Shown here in pieces: positions 1 to 10,834 of a DNA stretch of 64,000 bases. The position numbers were made by a program, and so were the translations under genes. The number at the start of each line of letters is the position of its first letter. Position 1 is the first letter of the stretch. Under the pieces are notes generated by a model. It did not search any database. It worked only from the letters and a program-made list of their open reading frames with translations, and was not told the DNA's origin. This DNA is from Sphaeramia orbicularis (lineage: Eukaryota; Chordata; Actinopteri; Kurtiformes; Apogonidae), in contig NC_043966.1 in the NCBI RefSeq assembly GCF_902148855.1, positions 28,371,647 to 28,435,646 of the forward strand. Reading direction: 5' to 3'.

Positions 1-588
1 AAAAATGTCACCGAAGTTACTGAAAAGACTGTGAAAATAAACTTTTTCAGCACCATGGACAGAAATTCTATCGTAGGGTTATAGCAGCCTTGCTTTCCTA
101 CACTCCGTTAACTTTGTTGGGCTTCTTTTCCCCCGGAAAATATCCGATTATGTATTGTCTAGGGTAACAAAATTTTTTTTCGTAAATGCTCTGCTTATGT
201 AACGGTTTTTTTCAGTTCTAAACATGCCTCGCGCAACAAATGTCGAATATGCAACATCAATTGAAAAGTCCGTACTGGCCTAAAATAAAATGTATGAACG
301 GAAGTATGAGCAAAATATCAGCCAGAAAGTTACTTAAGCTTACAAGCAGTTACACAAATGAAATATAAATACTCCAGTGTTATGGACACATACTATGGAA
401 TCCGACTGATGTAACATAATATGGAATGATGAAGATTTCTAAAGCAGTTCACAAATTATCTCTAAATCTATCACAAGGCTTTTAAAATTCCATTAAAAAG
501 TCATCAACGTGTGGAAGCAAATACATATGTTGGGAAATATATCAGACTCAGAACAAGGCATGATTATAACTGTGTGCATAATCCTTAC
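1..588. other. Intron beyond V1 donor
   Basis: Holds the NRSE at 46-62. Otherwise AT-rich, and homologous along most of its length to the spacer at about 7150-7780 beyond V3. The constant exons are not in it and must lie further left. Confidence 0.8.
46..62 (+). promoter_or_regulatory. NRSE/RE1 beyond V1 donor
   Basis: TTCAGCACCATGGACAG matches the REST consensus closely. It is 526 bases beyond the V1 splice donor. REST represses neuronal genes in non-neuronal cells, and NRSEs are known in vertebrate Pcdh clusters. Confidence 0.85.
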
Positions 589-2934
589 CTCCTCAGATCT
601 TCTCCTCCTATCAGGCAGGACTAGTGTGTTCGCATGGCTTCCAGGGACTATAGTAGATCCTATACTCATTCTGGGTCCAACCAACATGTACCGTTTGTCT
701 CCAGATCTGTACTGGATGCTGTGACACAGTGTCCCATCATAATTTTTATCCTCTAAATATTTAGATGTATAGTCTGGGGTTTTGGAGCACTGCATTGCAA
801 TCAGAACAATGATACTAATGATAAAAAGTGCTGAAACTGAGCCCAACGTTATCATCAGATAAAAAGTCACATTACTGTCATCATCCTTTGCTGGACTTTT
901 CACATCAGAAGCTGCAAAAGCCTCCTTTGGCTCCACAACTTTGACAACCACAGTAGCTGTTGCTGACAGTGAAACGTTCCCATTGTCTTTGACCAGTATG
1001 ACCAGTTTGTGCTCCGCCTCGTCTGTCTCTGTGAATGAGCGAAGTGTTCTGATCTGTCCTGTGTAGCGGTCCAAACCAAACAGACTGTGGTCAGTAACTT
1101 CCTGTAGTGAAAACAGTAACCAGCCGTTATATCCTATATCAGCATCATAGGCTCGGACTTTAGTCACCAAGTGTCCTGCGTTGACATTCCGTGGAATCTC
1201 CTCCACACCTTCAGCAGAACCGTTGGAGCTGAGTGGATACAGAATGACTGGAGCGTTGTCGTTCTGATCCAGAATGAACACGTTGACTGTCACGTTGTTA
1301 CTCAGTGACGGAGTTCCAGAATCTGTGGCGACAACTTGGAACTGGAACGTTTTCAGAGTTTCAAAGTCAAAACTTTTCAGCGCCACAATGTCTCCAGTCT
1401 CAGAGTTAATGTTTAGAAATGAAGACACTGTGTCCTCACTTCTCAGTATATGATAGGTAATAAGGGCGTTGTCGTTGTCATCATCATCTAAAGCTTTAAC
1501 TGAAAAGACAGATGTACCAGGTTCATTCGCTTCAGTGACATAGAAAGTATAAGGACTCAGTGAAAACACTGGACTGTTGTCATTGACATCTGAGATCACA
1601 ACGCTTATTGTCTTTTCAGATGATAATGGAGGTTTACCTGCGTCTTTTGCAACTATTGTTACATCATATTTGGACTGTTTCTCTCTGTCCAGATGAGATT
1701 TAGTTACCAGTGAATACGTTTTATCCTTGATGGATGGGGATAAAGTGAAAGGCACATCCTCGTTTACAACGCAGATAACTTTCCCATTAAGACCAGAGTC
1801 CATGTCATTAACACTGATCAGGGCCACTGTAGTTCCAGGTCTGGAATCTTCAGGGATGGAACTGGAAAACGATGTCACGTCGATCTCAGGTGCGTTATCA
1901 TTGACATCAACTATCTTTATAATGACACTCTTTTCTGTGGCCAGAGGAGCGAGACCTTTATCCGTGGCTCTAATTTCAATTTCATACTCTTCATTTTCTT
2001 CATAATCTATTAACCCTTTGACAAGTATTTCACCTGTTGATTGATTTATATCAAATAATTTTAATAACCTCTGGTTCATACTGTTAGGGAATGAGTAAAC
2101 CACCTCCCCGTTTGGTCCTTCATCTAAATCTGTTGCATTTACATGAATAACTGTTGTACCAACTGGAACATTTTCGTCCAGCATCACAGAGTAAACATCT
2201 TTAATGAAAACAGGTGCATTATCGTTAATATCTAAAACATTAACCAGGATATTCATTTGACCAGATTTTGGAGGTTTACCTCCGTCTGATGCTGTCAGTA
2301 GTAATGAGTGTCTTTCAGCAGTCTCTCTGTCTAAAGATTTTTGAACAACCAGTATTGGTATTTTACCGCTGTCTCTTTTATCCTTAACCTCTAAACGGAA
2401 GTGGTCGTTTTGGCTGAGTTTATATTGCTGGACAGAGAAATGACCACTGTCTGGATCACGGGCGGCTTGTAGTTGAATCCTTGCACCTGGTAAAACCGAT
2501 TCTGAAATCTCCAACACTGCCTCTTTTTCTGGAAAACTGGGAGAGTTGTCATTTACATCTTGGATTTCTACCTCTACATAATGGACCTCCAGTGGGTTTT
2601 CCAGCACCGTTTTAAGACTTATTAAACAGGTACTGCTCTGCGCGCAGACTTCTTCCCTGTCAATCTTTTTACTCACATACAGGACTCCATCATTCTGGTT
2701 CACATGGAAAAGAGAATCCGCGTTGCTCGAAACAATTCGATACTTCCTTTCTCTCAGAGTGTTTTTATCCAAACCTAGATCCTTAGCTATATTCCCAACA
2801 AGAGTCCCTTCATTCATTTCCTCTGAGGTGGAATATCTTACTTGCGCCCATGCAACATTCCATAAAAGCAAAGCTACCACGCTGGCCAGCAAACATCCCG
2901 GTGCCTTTCGAGAATCGCATCCTCTTTGTTCCAT
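589..2934 (-). CDS. V1: clustered protocadherin variable exon (alpha-type, group A)
   Basis: This exon encodes a neuronal homophilic adhesion receptor of the clustered Pcdh family, 782 codons to the splice donor. Residues 1-30 are a signal peptide ending AWA. EC1 runs about 31-130 with the Pcdh CX5C loop at 97-103 and DVNDN at 126-130. EC2 ends near 239, EC3 near 347, EC4 near 451, EC5 near 561 and EC6 near 675. The membrane helix is about 691-715 and the tail 716-782. The start at MEQR is chosen because V2-V6 share it; an in-frame Met lies 7 codons upstream. GAG|GTAAG ends the exon in phase 0, and the open frame beyond it is intron. The tail type is SPAK, TPDY, HAN, RRRRSEE. The alpha assignment is inference. 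Confidence 0.9.
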
Positions 2935-3162
2935 GGCTAAACACGATAGCAACAATGATCCATCAAACGGACTATAAACACACTGTATAAACAGACTCCA
3001 ATAATTCCTTCATATGAATAGTCAATCGCTTTACAGTCCAAAAAATCCCCGTAACGACGCTTCACACAACGGGAAAAATGAGACTAACACTCAACCTAAT
3101 GGTGATAAAGAGGTGGGACATGAGGCAATGACGACAAAGCAATGGTTTGCTGATTTCTTACA

Positions 3163-3180
3163 TTATACTGACACCATCCG
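3163..3180 (-). promoter_or_regulatory. CSE promoter element of V1
   Basis: Plus strand reads TTATACTGACACCATCCG, about 230 bases upstream of the V1 start. The core CTGACACCAT is shared with V2-V4. Position and recurrence identify the Pcdh conserved sequence element. A G-rich box (GAGGTGGGAC) lies about 50 bases nearer the start codon. Confidence 0.8.
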
Positions 3181-3486
3181 AAATAATGTATCACTGCAAA
3201 TGAACAATAGAGATTTTAGCGCATTTCAAAAACAAGTCAGCGTTCATATTTTCACTGCTGGAGAAAAACAATCCTGCATAGGTGGATTTATCTTTCCTAA
3301 GCATAGGATGTGATGTGCACACTCAACAAGCACTCATGGCAAAGACATAAAGACGTACGAACATGTGCATAGAATTCAACAGCGGTTTACAGTTAAGGCC
3401 TTTATGGATGTAATTTTATAGATATGATGGTATATTCTCGACACAGCCTCCTCCTGTATCTGAAACCTTTTAGCACTTTTTTAGTA

Positions 3487-3502
3487 CCCCCCCCCCTCCC
3501 AA

Positions 3503-3541
<39 letters not shown>

Positions 3542-3543
3542 AA
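3487..3543. repeat. Poly-C followed by (AAAT)n microsatellite
   Basis: A run of C with one T interruption is followed by about ten AAAT units, in the spacer between V1 and V2. Confidence 0.9.
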
Positions 3544-3899
3544 CAACTCTCAAATAATTTTCATTGACTACCAAATAGCATTACACAAACGCCATTTACA
3601 CATATTATATATTAAGACAACATGCAATGAAAATGGTGCTAATATCGACAATTTATCAAGGACAGTTTTAAAAAATCTATGAAAAATGGTCACAAACTTT
3701 CTGAATGAGAATACCATGCCGATTCATCTAATCTCACTGCCAAGTTTCAGTCAATATATTAGCCTCAACAATTTGTTCAACAATAGAGTTGACCGATATT
3801 TCAAGTATTTCAAGGGCCAGTCGGTTGTTTACGATCGCAGAGAAATGGACAATCCTTCATCCTGTGCACGTCAGCAACCTAAGTAAGGAGCAGCTCATC

Positions 3900-3962
3900 A
3901 AAAAAAAAAAAAGAAAAAAAGAAAAGAAAACAAAAAAAACCCCAAACAAACAAACAAAAAAA
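3900..3962. repeat. A-rich / (CAAA)n tract
   Basis: An almost pure A tract passing into CAAA units, just beyond the V2 donor. No attached SINE or LINE body was recognised. Confidence 0.85.
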
Positions 3963-4105
3963 CATTCCTATACCAAGCCGAAGAGAATGATCTGATCTGA
4001 TAAATAATAAAAGAGTGGATTAACACCTTTTGAAGTGAAAATTTTTTGACTCTGGTTAGAATAATCTACTGTGTAATGTTTGACTTTTGTTTAATTGTGG
4101 CTTAC

Positions 4106-6451
4106 CTCCTCAGATCTTCTCCTCCTATCAGGCAGTACTAAAGTGTTCGCATGGCTTCCAGGGACTATAGTAGATCCTATACTCATTCTGGGTCCAACCA
4201 ACATGTACCGTTTGTCTCCAGATCTGTACTGGATGCTGTGACACAGTGTCCCATCATAATTTTTATCCTCTAAATATTTAGATGTATAGTCTGGGGTTTT
4301 GGAGCACTGCATTGCAATAAGAACAATGATACTGATGATAAAAAGTGCTGAAACTGAGCCCAAAGTTATCATCAGATAAAAAGTCACATTACTGTCATCA
4401 TCCTTTGCTGGACTTTTCACATCAGAAGCTGCAAAAGCCTCCTTTGGCTCCACAACTTTGACAACCACAGTAGCTGTTGCTGACAGTGAAACGTTCCCAT
4501 TGTCTTTGACCAGTATGACCAGTTTGTGCTCAGCCTCGTCTGTTTCTGTGAATGAGCGAAGTGTTCTGATCTGTCCTGTGTAGCGGTCCAAACCAAACAG
4601 ACTGTGGTCAGTAACTTCCTGCAGTGAAAACAGTAACCAGCCGTTATATCCTATATCAGCATCATAGGCTCTGACTTTAGTCACCAAGTGCCCTGCGTTG
4701 ACATTCCGTGGAATCTCCTCCACACCTTCAGCAGAACCGTTGGAGCTGAGTGGATACAGAATGACTGGAGCGTTGTCGTTCTGATCCAGAATGAACACGT
4801 TGACTGTCACGTTGTTGCTCAGTGACGGAGTTCCAGAATCTGTGGCGACAACTTGGAACTGAAACGTTTTCAGAGTTTCAAAGTCAAAACTTTTCAGCGC
4901 CAAAATGTCTCCAGTTTCAGAGTTAATGTTTAGAAATGAAGACACTGTGTCCTCACTTCTCAGTATATGATAGGTAATAAGGGCGTTGTCGTTCTCATCA
5001 TCATCTAAAGCTTTAACTGAAAAGACAGATGTACCAGGTTCATTCGCTTCAGTGACATAGAAAGTATAAGGACTCAGTGAAAACACTGGACTGTTGTCAT
5101 TGACATCTGAGATCACCACGCTTATTGTCTTTTCAGATGATAATGGAGGTTTACCTGCGTCTTTTGCAACTATTGTTACATCATATTTGGACTGTTTCTC
5201 TCTGTCCAGAGGAGATTTAGTTACTAGTGAATACATGTTTTCCTCGAAGGATGGTGATAAAGTGAAAGGCACATCGTCATTTATAGCGCAGATAACTTTC
5301 CCATTAAGACCAGAGTCCATGTCATTAACACTGATCAGGGCCACTGTAGTTCCAAGTCTGGAATCTTCAGGGATGGAACTGGAAAACGATGTCACCTCAA
5401 TCTCAGGTGTATTATCATTAACATCAACTATCTTAATAATGACACTCTTTTCTGTTGTTAGAGGAGCGAGACCTTTATCTGACGCCTCGATTTCGATTTC
5501 ATATCTTTCATTTTCTTCATAATCTATTGAACCTTTTACTGTTATTTCACCGGTTGTTTGATCTATATCAAATAAGTTTAGAATATTTTGATCCATGCTG
5601 TTGCTAAATGAGTAAACCACCTCTCCGTTTGGTCCGTTATCTAAATCAGTTGCATTCACTTGTAGTACTGTTGTGCCAGCGGGTGCATTTTCATCCAGCA
5701 TAACAGAATAAACATCCTTAGAGAAACTAGGTGCATTGTCGTTAATATCCAAAACATTAACTAGAATGTTCATTTCTCCAGTCTTTGGAGGTTTACCTCC
5801 ATCTACTGCCGTTAGAATTAATGAGTGCCTTTCTGCAGTTTCTCTGTCTAATGATTTTTGAACAACCAGTACTGGTATTTTACCGCTGTCTCTTTTATCC
5901 TTAACCTCTAAACGGAAATTATCGTTTTGGCTGAGTTTATATTGTTGCACAGACAAGTGACCACTGTCTGGATCTCGCGCAGCCTTCAGCTGAAATCGTG
6001 CTCCAGGTACCACCGATTCTGAAATTTCCAATGTTTTCCCCTTCTCCTGAAAACTGGGGGAATTGTCATTTACATCGAGCACCTCTACAAAAGCATTGTG
6101 GACCTCCAGTGGGTTTTCCAGCACTGTTTTCAGAGTTATTAAACATGTACTGCTCTGAGCGCAGACTTCTTCCCTGTCAATCTTTTTACTCACATACAGG
6201 ACTCCATCGTTCTGGTTCACATGGAAAAGAGGATCGGCATTACTCGAAACAATCCGATACTTCCTTTCTTTCAACGTGTTTTTATCTAAACCCAGATCCT
6301 TCGCTAAATTTCCAACAACAGTCCCTTCTTTCACTTCCTCGGAGATTGAATATCGTATTTGTGCCCAGGCCGTACTCCACAACAGCAAAGCCACGACGTA
6401 GCCCAACAAACATCCAGGCGCCCTTGAAGAATCGCGTCTTCTTTGTTCCAT
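4106..6451 (-). CDS. V2: clustered protocadherin variable exon (alpha-type, group A)
   Basis: An intact exon of 782 codons, closely related to V1 in EC1 (both have CAQSSTC in the CX5C loop). The leader [13 protein letters not shown] is followed by a hydrophobic core ending AWA. Six cadherin repeats follow with DVNDNSP, DINDNAP, DVNDNTP, DVNDNSP and DQNDNAP linkers, then the membrane segment and a 67-residue tail ending RRRRSEE. An upstream in-frame Met (MLPLCLN) would add 7 residues. The splice donor GTAAG abuts the last GAG codon, and the frame closes within a few codons in the intron (V-S-H-N-stop). It has its own promoter element near 6695. No NRSE was found beyond its donor, unlike V1 and V3. 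Confidence 0.9.
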
Positions 6452-6685
6452 GTTTAAGCACAATGGCAACAACGGTCCATCACACGGACTATAAACGTGT
6501 TATATATCAAGAGTGAAACACTCACATGTAGTCAGCAACTTGTTAGCGTAACGCAGCGTGACAAATAAGATATACTCAAAGGTATCAGCAGGACAAACAT
6601 GAGTGTAATATCCAAGCCAATGCTCCGAAAGAAATGCTGACGAAATGCAATGACTACTAGCTCGTGCTATGCTGATTTTTTTACG

Positions 6686-6703
6686 TTATACTGACACCAT
6701 GCG
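6686..6703 (-). promoter_or_regulatory. CSE promoter element of V2
   Basis: TTATACTGACACCATGCG on the plus strand, about 235 bases upstream of the V2 start; it is close to identical with the V1 element. Confidence 0.8.
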
Positions 6704-7194
6704 AAATCATATATATCTGCAGATATTAAAGTGGTAGATTCGTTCATTGTCATATGTTTTTCAACATTTAATACAACCGCTGTGATTATTGTATTTGTTT
6801 AGTTCAATATGAACGGATTCTCTGAGTGTTCGAAAGTTGTTTTTTTCTTCATTTTTAATTTTCAAAAAGCAAAATTATTTTTACCTCAAATGGGAAATTT
6901 TCAGTTATTTAGTTCAGTTACATGAATTGACAGTAGTCTTGTGCTACATGTGATGGAATTTTGTCACATACCAAATTCTTTCGTTTTATCAAGAGGGTTT
7001 TCATTGTCTGTATCATCTGTCTGAAACCAGTCAGGTCTCCTTTTCTGAAATAATTATTCTTTTCATTTACATCTATGTCATTAATTTAATATGGCATTTT
7101 CTACAATATACTGACAATCCATTTCAGGCCATATGCTCGGCTGGAAAAATAACTGTCACCAAAGTTACCAAATACTGTGCTGAAAACGAACGTT

Positions 7195-7211
7195 TTCAGC
7201 ACCATGGACAG
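7195..7211 (+). promoter_or_regulatory. NRSE/RE1 beyond V3 donor
   Basis: TTCAGCACCATGGACAG, 569 bases beyond the V3 donor and about 490 bases upstream of the V2 CSE. Flanks match those of the site at 46-62, so it was duplicated with its spacer. Confidence 0.85.
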
Positions 7212-7363
7212 AAATTCTATCGTGGGGTTGTCTACACCCCTTTAACGTTATAAGGATTTATTTTTCATGTTTTTGTATTTATTGTTTTTCAGAAAAATAT
7301 CTCATTATGTATTGTCTAAGGTGAAGTGAATAACTTTCATAAATGCTCAGCTCATGCAATGGC

Positions 7364-7385
7364 TTTTTTTTTTTTTTTTTTTTTT
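7364..7385. repeat. Poly-T tract
   Basis: 22 consecutive T in the spacer beyond V3; the paralogous place near 210 beyond V1 has only a short T run. Confidence 0.85.
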
Positions 7386-7780
7386 CCTGTTCTAAACATG
7401 CCTCAAGCAACAGATGTCGAATATATAACAGTAATTGAAAAGTCCTTACTGCCCTAAAATAAAATACATGAAAGGAAGCATGAGGGAAATATCAGTCAGA
7501 AAGTTCCTTAGGCTTATAAGTACTTACAAAATTGACATATAAATACTGCAGCGTTATGGACACATATTATGGAATCCAACTTATACACGACTGATGTAAA
7601 ATAATATGGAATGATCAATATTTCTACATCAGTTCACAGAGTAATCTACAAATCTAACAACAGGCTTTCAAAATTCCACTTATAGGTCATAAACGTGTGG
7701 AAGCAAATATAAATATATGTTGGAAAATAAACCAGAGACTCAGAACAAGGCATGATTATAACTGTGTGCATCATCCTTAC

Positions 7781-10132
7781 CTCTTCAGATCTTCTCCTTC
7801 TATCAGGAAGGACTAGTGTGTTCGCATGGCTTCCAGGGACTATAGTAGATCCAATACTCATTCTGGGTCCAACCAACATGTACCGTTTGTCTCCAGATCT
7901 GTACTGGATGCTGTGACACAGTGTTCCATCATAATTTTTATCTTCCAGATATTTAGATGTATAGTCTGGTGTTTTGGAGCACTGCATTGCAATCAACACG
8001 ATAATACTGATGATAAAAAGTGCTGAAACTGAGCCCAAAGTTATCATCAGATAAAAAGTCACATTACTGTCATCATCCTTTGCTGGACTTTTCACATCTG
8101 AAGCTGCAAAAGCCTCCTTTGGCTCCACAACTTTGACAACCACAGTAGCTGTTGCTGACAGTGAAACGTTCCCATTGTCTTTGACCAGTATGACCAGTTT
8201 GTGCTCAGCCTCGTCTGTTTCTGTGAATGAGCGAAGTGTTCTGATCTGTCCTGTGTAGCGGTCCAAACCAAACAGACTGTGGTCAGTAACTTCCTGCAGT
8301 GAAAACAGTAACCAGCCGTTATATCCTATATCAGCATCATAGGCTCTGACTTTAGTCACCAAGTGTCCTGCGTTGACATTCCGTGGAATCTCCTCCACAC
8401 CTTCAGCAGAACCGTTGGAACTGAGTGGATACAGAATGACTGGAGCGTTGTCGTTCTGATCCAGAATGAACACGTTGACTGTCACGTTGTTGCTCAGTGA
8501 CGGAGTTCCAGAATCTGTGGCGACAACTTGGAACTGAAACGTTTTCAGAGTTTCAAAATCAAAACCTTTTAGCGCCAAAATGTCACCATTTTCGCTGTTT
8601 ATGCTGAAATATGACATCTGTTTATTGCCGCTCTGCGGTCTTAAAATGTCATACGAAATGAATGCATTCTCGTTTTCATCAATATCAAATGCTTTCACCG
8701 AAAATACTGAAGTCCCAGGTTTGTTACCTTCGGCGACATATATAGTGTATGGGTTCACTGAAAACTGTGGACTGTTGTCATTTACATCTGATACAAAAAC
8801 ATTTATAGAGTTGTCAGATGACAACGGCGGTTGCCCGGAATCTTTTGCAATTATGGTTAATGAATACTGTGACTGTTTCTCTCTGTCCAGAGAGTATTTA
8901 GTTACCAATGAATACATTTTTTCTTGTACAGATGGTGATAACATAAAAGGAACGTCTTCGCTAAGCGTGCAAATAACTTTCCCATTGAGACCTGAATCCA
9001 TGTCATTAACACTGATCAGGGCCACTGTAGTTCCAGGTCTGGAATCTTCAGGGATGGAACTGGAAAACGAAGTCACCTCAATTTCAGGTGCATTATCATT
9101 AACATCAATTATCTTAATATCTACATTTTTTTCTGTTGTGAGAGGGGCGAGGCCTTTGTCTGACGCTTGTATTTCAATTTCATATTTATCCTTATGCTCG
9201 TAATCAATCGGACCTTTAACTATTATCTCACCAGTTGATGGATTAATTTCAAAGAGTTTAAATAACTCACGATTCACGCTGTTACTAAACGAATAAACAA
9301 CTTCCCCATTATGACCTTCGTCTAAATCAGTTGCATTTACTTGTAAAATAGTTTTTCCTATTGGGACATTTTCATAGAGCTCCACAGAATAAACATCTTT
9401 GGAAAAAACAGGAGCATTATCATTAACGTCTAATACATTTATCAGTATATTCATCTCTCCAGATTTGGGAGGTTTTCCTCCATCCAACGCAGTCAACACT
9501 AATTCATGACTTCCTGCTGTTTCTCTGTCTAAAGGTTTTTGCACTATTAATATCGGTATTTTGCCGGTTTCCCCTTTGTCCTTAACTTCTAAACGAAAAT
9601 GATCGTTGGGGCTAAGTTTATATTGTTGCACGGAAAAAAGACCACTGTCTGGATCTCTTGCGGCTTGTAACTGAAAGCTTTTTCCGCTTAACACAGATTC
9701 TGAAATGTCTAGCTTCTTCTCTTGTTCGGGAAAGCTTGGGGAATTATCGTTTACATCCAAAATCTCAACTCCAACATAATGGACTTCCAGAGGGTTTTCT
9801 AGCACTGTTTTCAAATTAAGTAAACATGTGTTACTCCATTCGCACACATTCTCTCTGTCAATCTTTCGACTCACATACAATATGCCATCATCAGGATTCA
9901 CATGAAAAAGAGGTTCCGTTCCACCAGAAACTGTCCGATATTTCCTCGCTTTCAGCGTGTTTTTGTCTATTCCCAGATCTTTTGCAATGTTCCCCACGGC
10001 CGTTCCTTCCTTGACTTCCTCAAATATGGAGTACCTTATCTGCGCCGAGGTCTCACTACACAAGAGCATAGCAAATACGAAACAGACCCACGGACGTGTC
10101 GCCCTTTGTGCTTTGCGTCCTCTTTGTTCCAT
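7781..10132 (-). CDS. V3: clustered protocadherin variable exon (alpha-type, group A)
   Basis: An intact exon of 784 codons starting at the conserved MEQRG; MVI upstream is an in-frame alternative. The signal peptide ends near ETSA, just before [10 protein letters not shown]. The EC1 CX5C loop reads CEWSNTC, different from V1 and V2. EC1-EC5 are clearly diverged from both neighbours, while EC6, membrane segment and tail (SPAK, TPDY, HAN, RRRRSEE) match them almost perfectly. EC5 contains [15 protein letters not shown], a loop not shared with V1 or V2. The donor is GTAAG, and a long in-frame run into the intron is not expected to be translated from spliced mRNA. The spacer beyond the donor is a duplicate of the one beyond V1. 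Confidence 0.9.
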
Positions 10133-10357
10133 GATCACCATCGGAAAATGTTATACCATTTCGCGAGAATGAAAATTCATCATAAGAGAAGTATATTCCA
10201 AGTTGAAAGCACAAACGTTGCGCTCTCAAAGCATCTTATACAGTTTTACAATGACGAACCGGCAGCTTGCATACGACGGGCTTTTTCTGCTGGAATGGTA
10301 ATGTGGTCAGAGGGCGGATCCGAAAACAGCAAAGACAGGTGTTTATGAAACGATTTT

Positions 10358-10375
10358 TTACACTGACACCATGCG
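10358..10375 (-). promoter_or_regulatory. CSE promoter element of V3
   Basis: TTACACTGACACCATGCG on the plus strand, about 225 bases upstream of the V3 start, same spacing as for V1 and V2. Confidence 0.8.
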
Positions 10376-10672
10376 AGCTCCCCCTGTACTGCAACAGAAG
10401 AATTCAAAGAACCGACAGTACTATACAAAAGCACAAGTATCTGCAATATTACGTGTACTTTTACCAAAGTCACGTAGTTAGGATAGACGCATTAACTTTA
10501 TATCTCCATTGCGGGAGACGTGAAATTTTGCTTTGTTGCATGATGTGATGAAAAAATTACTTTTTAAAAATGACTAATTGTCAATACTGACTACTGTTAT
10601 ACATATTGAAACCTTCCAAACTTCGATATGCGACTTGAATGCATTATAGAATAGTGTGGCTTGGGGGAAAAA

Positions 10673-10689
10673 GTCAGGACCATGGACAG
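10673..10689 (+). promoter_or_regulatory. NRSE/RE1 beyond V4 donor
   Basis: GTCAGGACCATGGACAG, 145 bases beyond the V4 donor, the closest spacing here, and about 300 bases upstream of the V3 CSE. Confidence 0.8.
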
Positions 10690-10834
10690 ATATTCGGACT
10701 TGACTGCAGTTATGTGAATAGTGAGAAGGGCTGTAAACTGTAAATGCCAGCATATTTCGTTCTTCTAACACAATAGCTATACAAGGGTGCATGTAAATTT
10801 GTTGGGGAAAACGAGTGTTTCTTATTGTCCTTAC

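Larger units (their letters stand above)
2935..4105. other. Spacer V1/V2
   Basis: Contains the V1 5' UTR and CSE, then two low-complexity tracts and the V2 donor. No NRSE seen. Confidence 0.75.
6452..7780. other. Spacer V2/V3
   Basis: V2 5' UTR and CSE, about 450 AT-rich bases with nothing recognised, then the duplicate of the V1 downstream region with its NRSE. Confidence 0.75.
10133..10834. other. Spacer V3/V4
   Basis: V3 5' UTR and CSE, then the NRSE at 10673 close to the V4 donor. Nothing else recognised. Confidence 0.75.

Noticed and set aside
509-724. Plus-strand open frames throughout the exons (for example 509-724, 1727-2005, 5094-5522, 8580-9203)
   Set aside because: They are antisense shadows of the Pcdh exons. 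The same peptides recur wherever the exon sequence recurs, and none has start context or family features.
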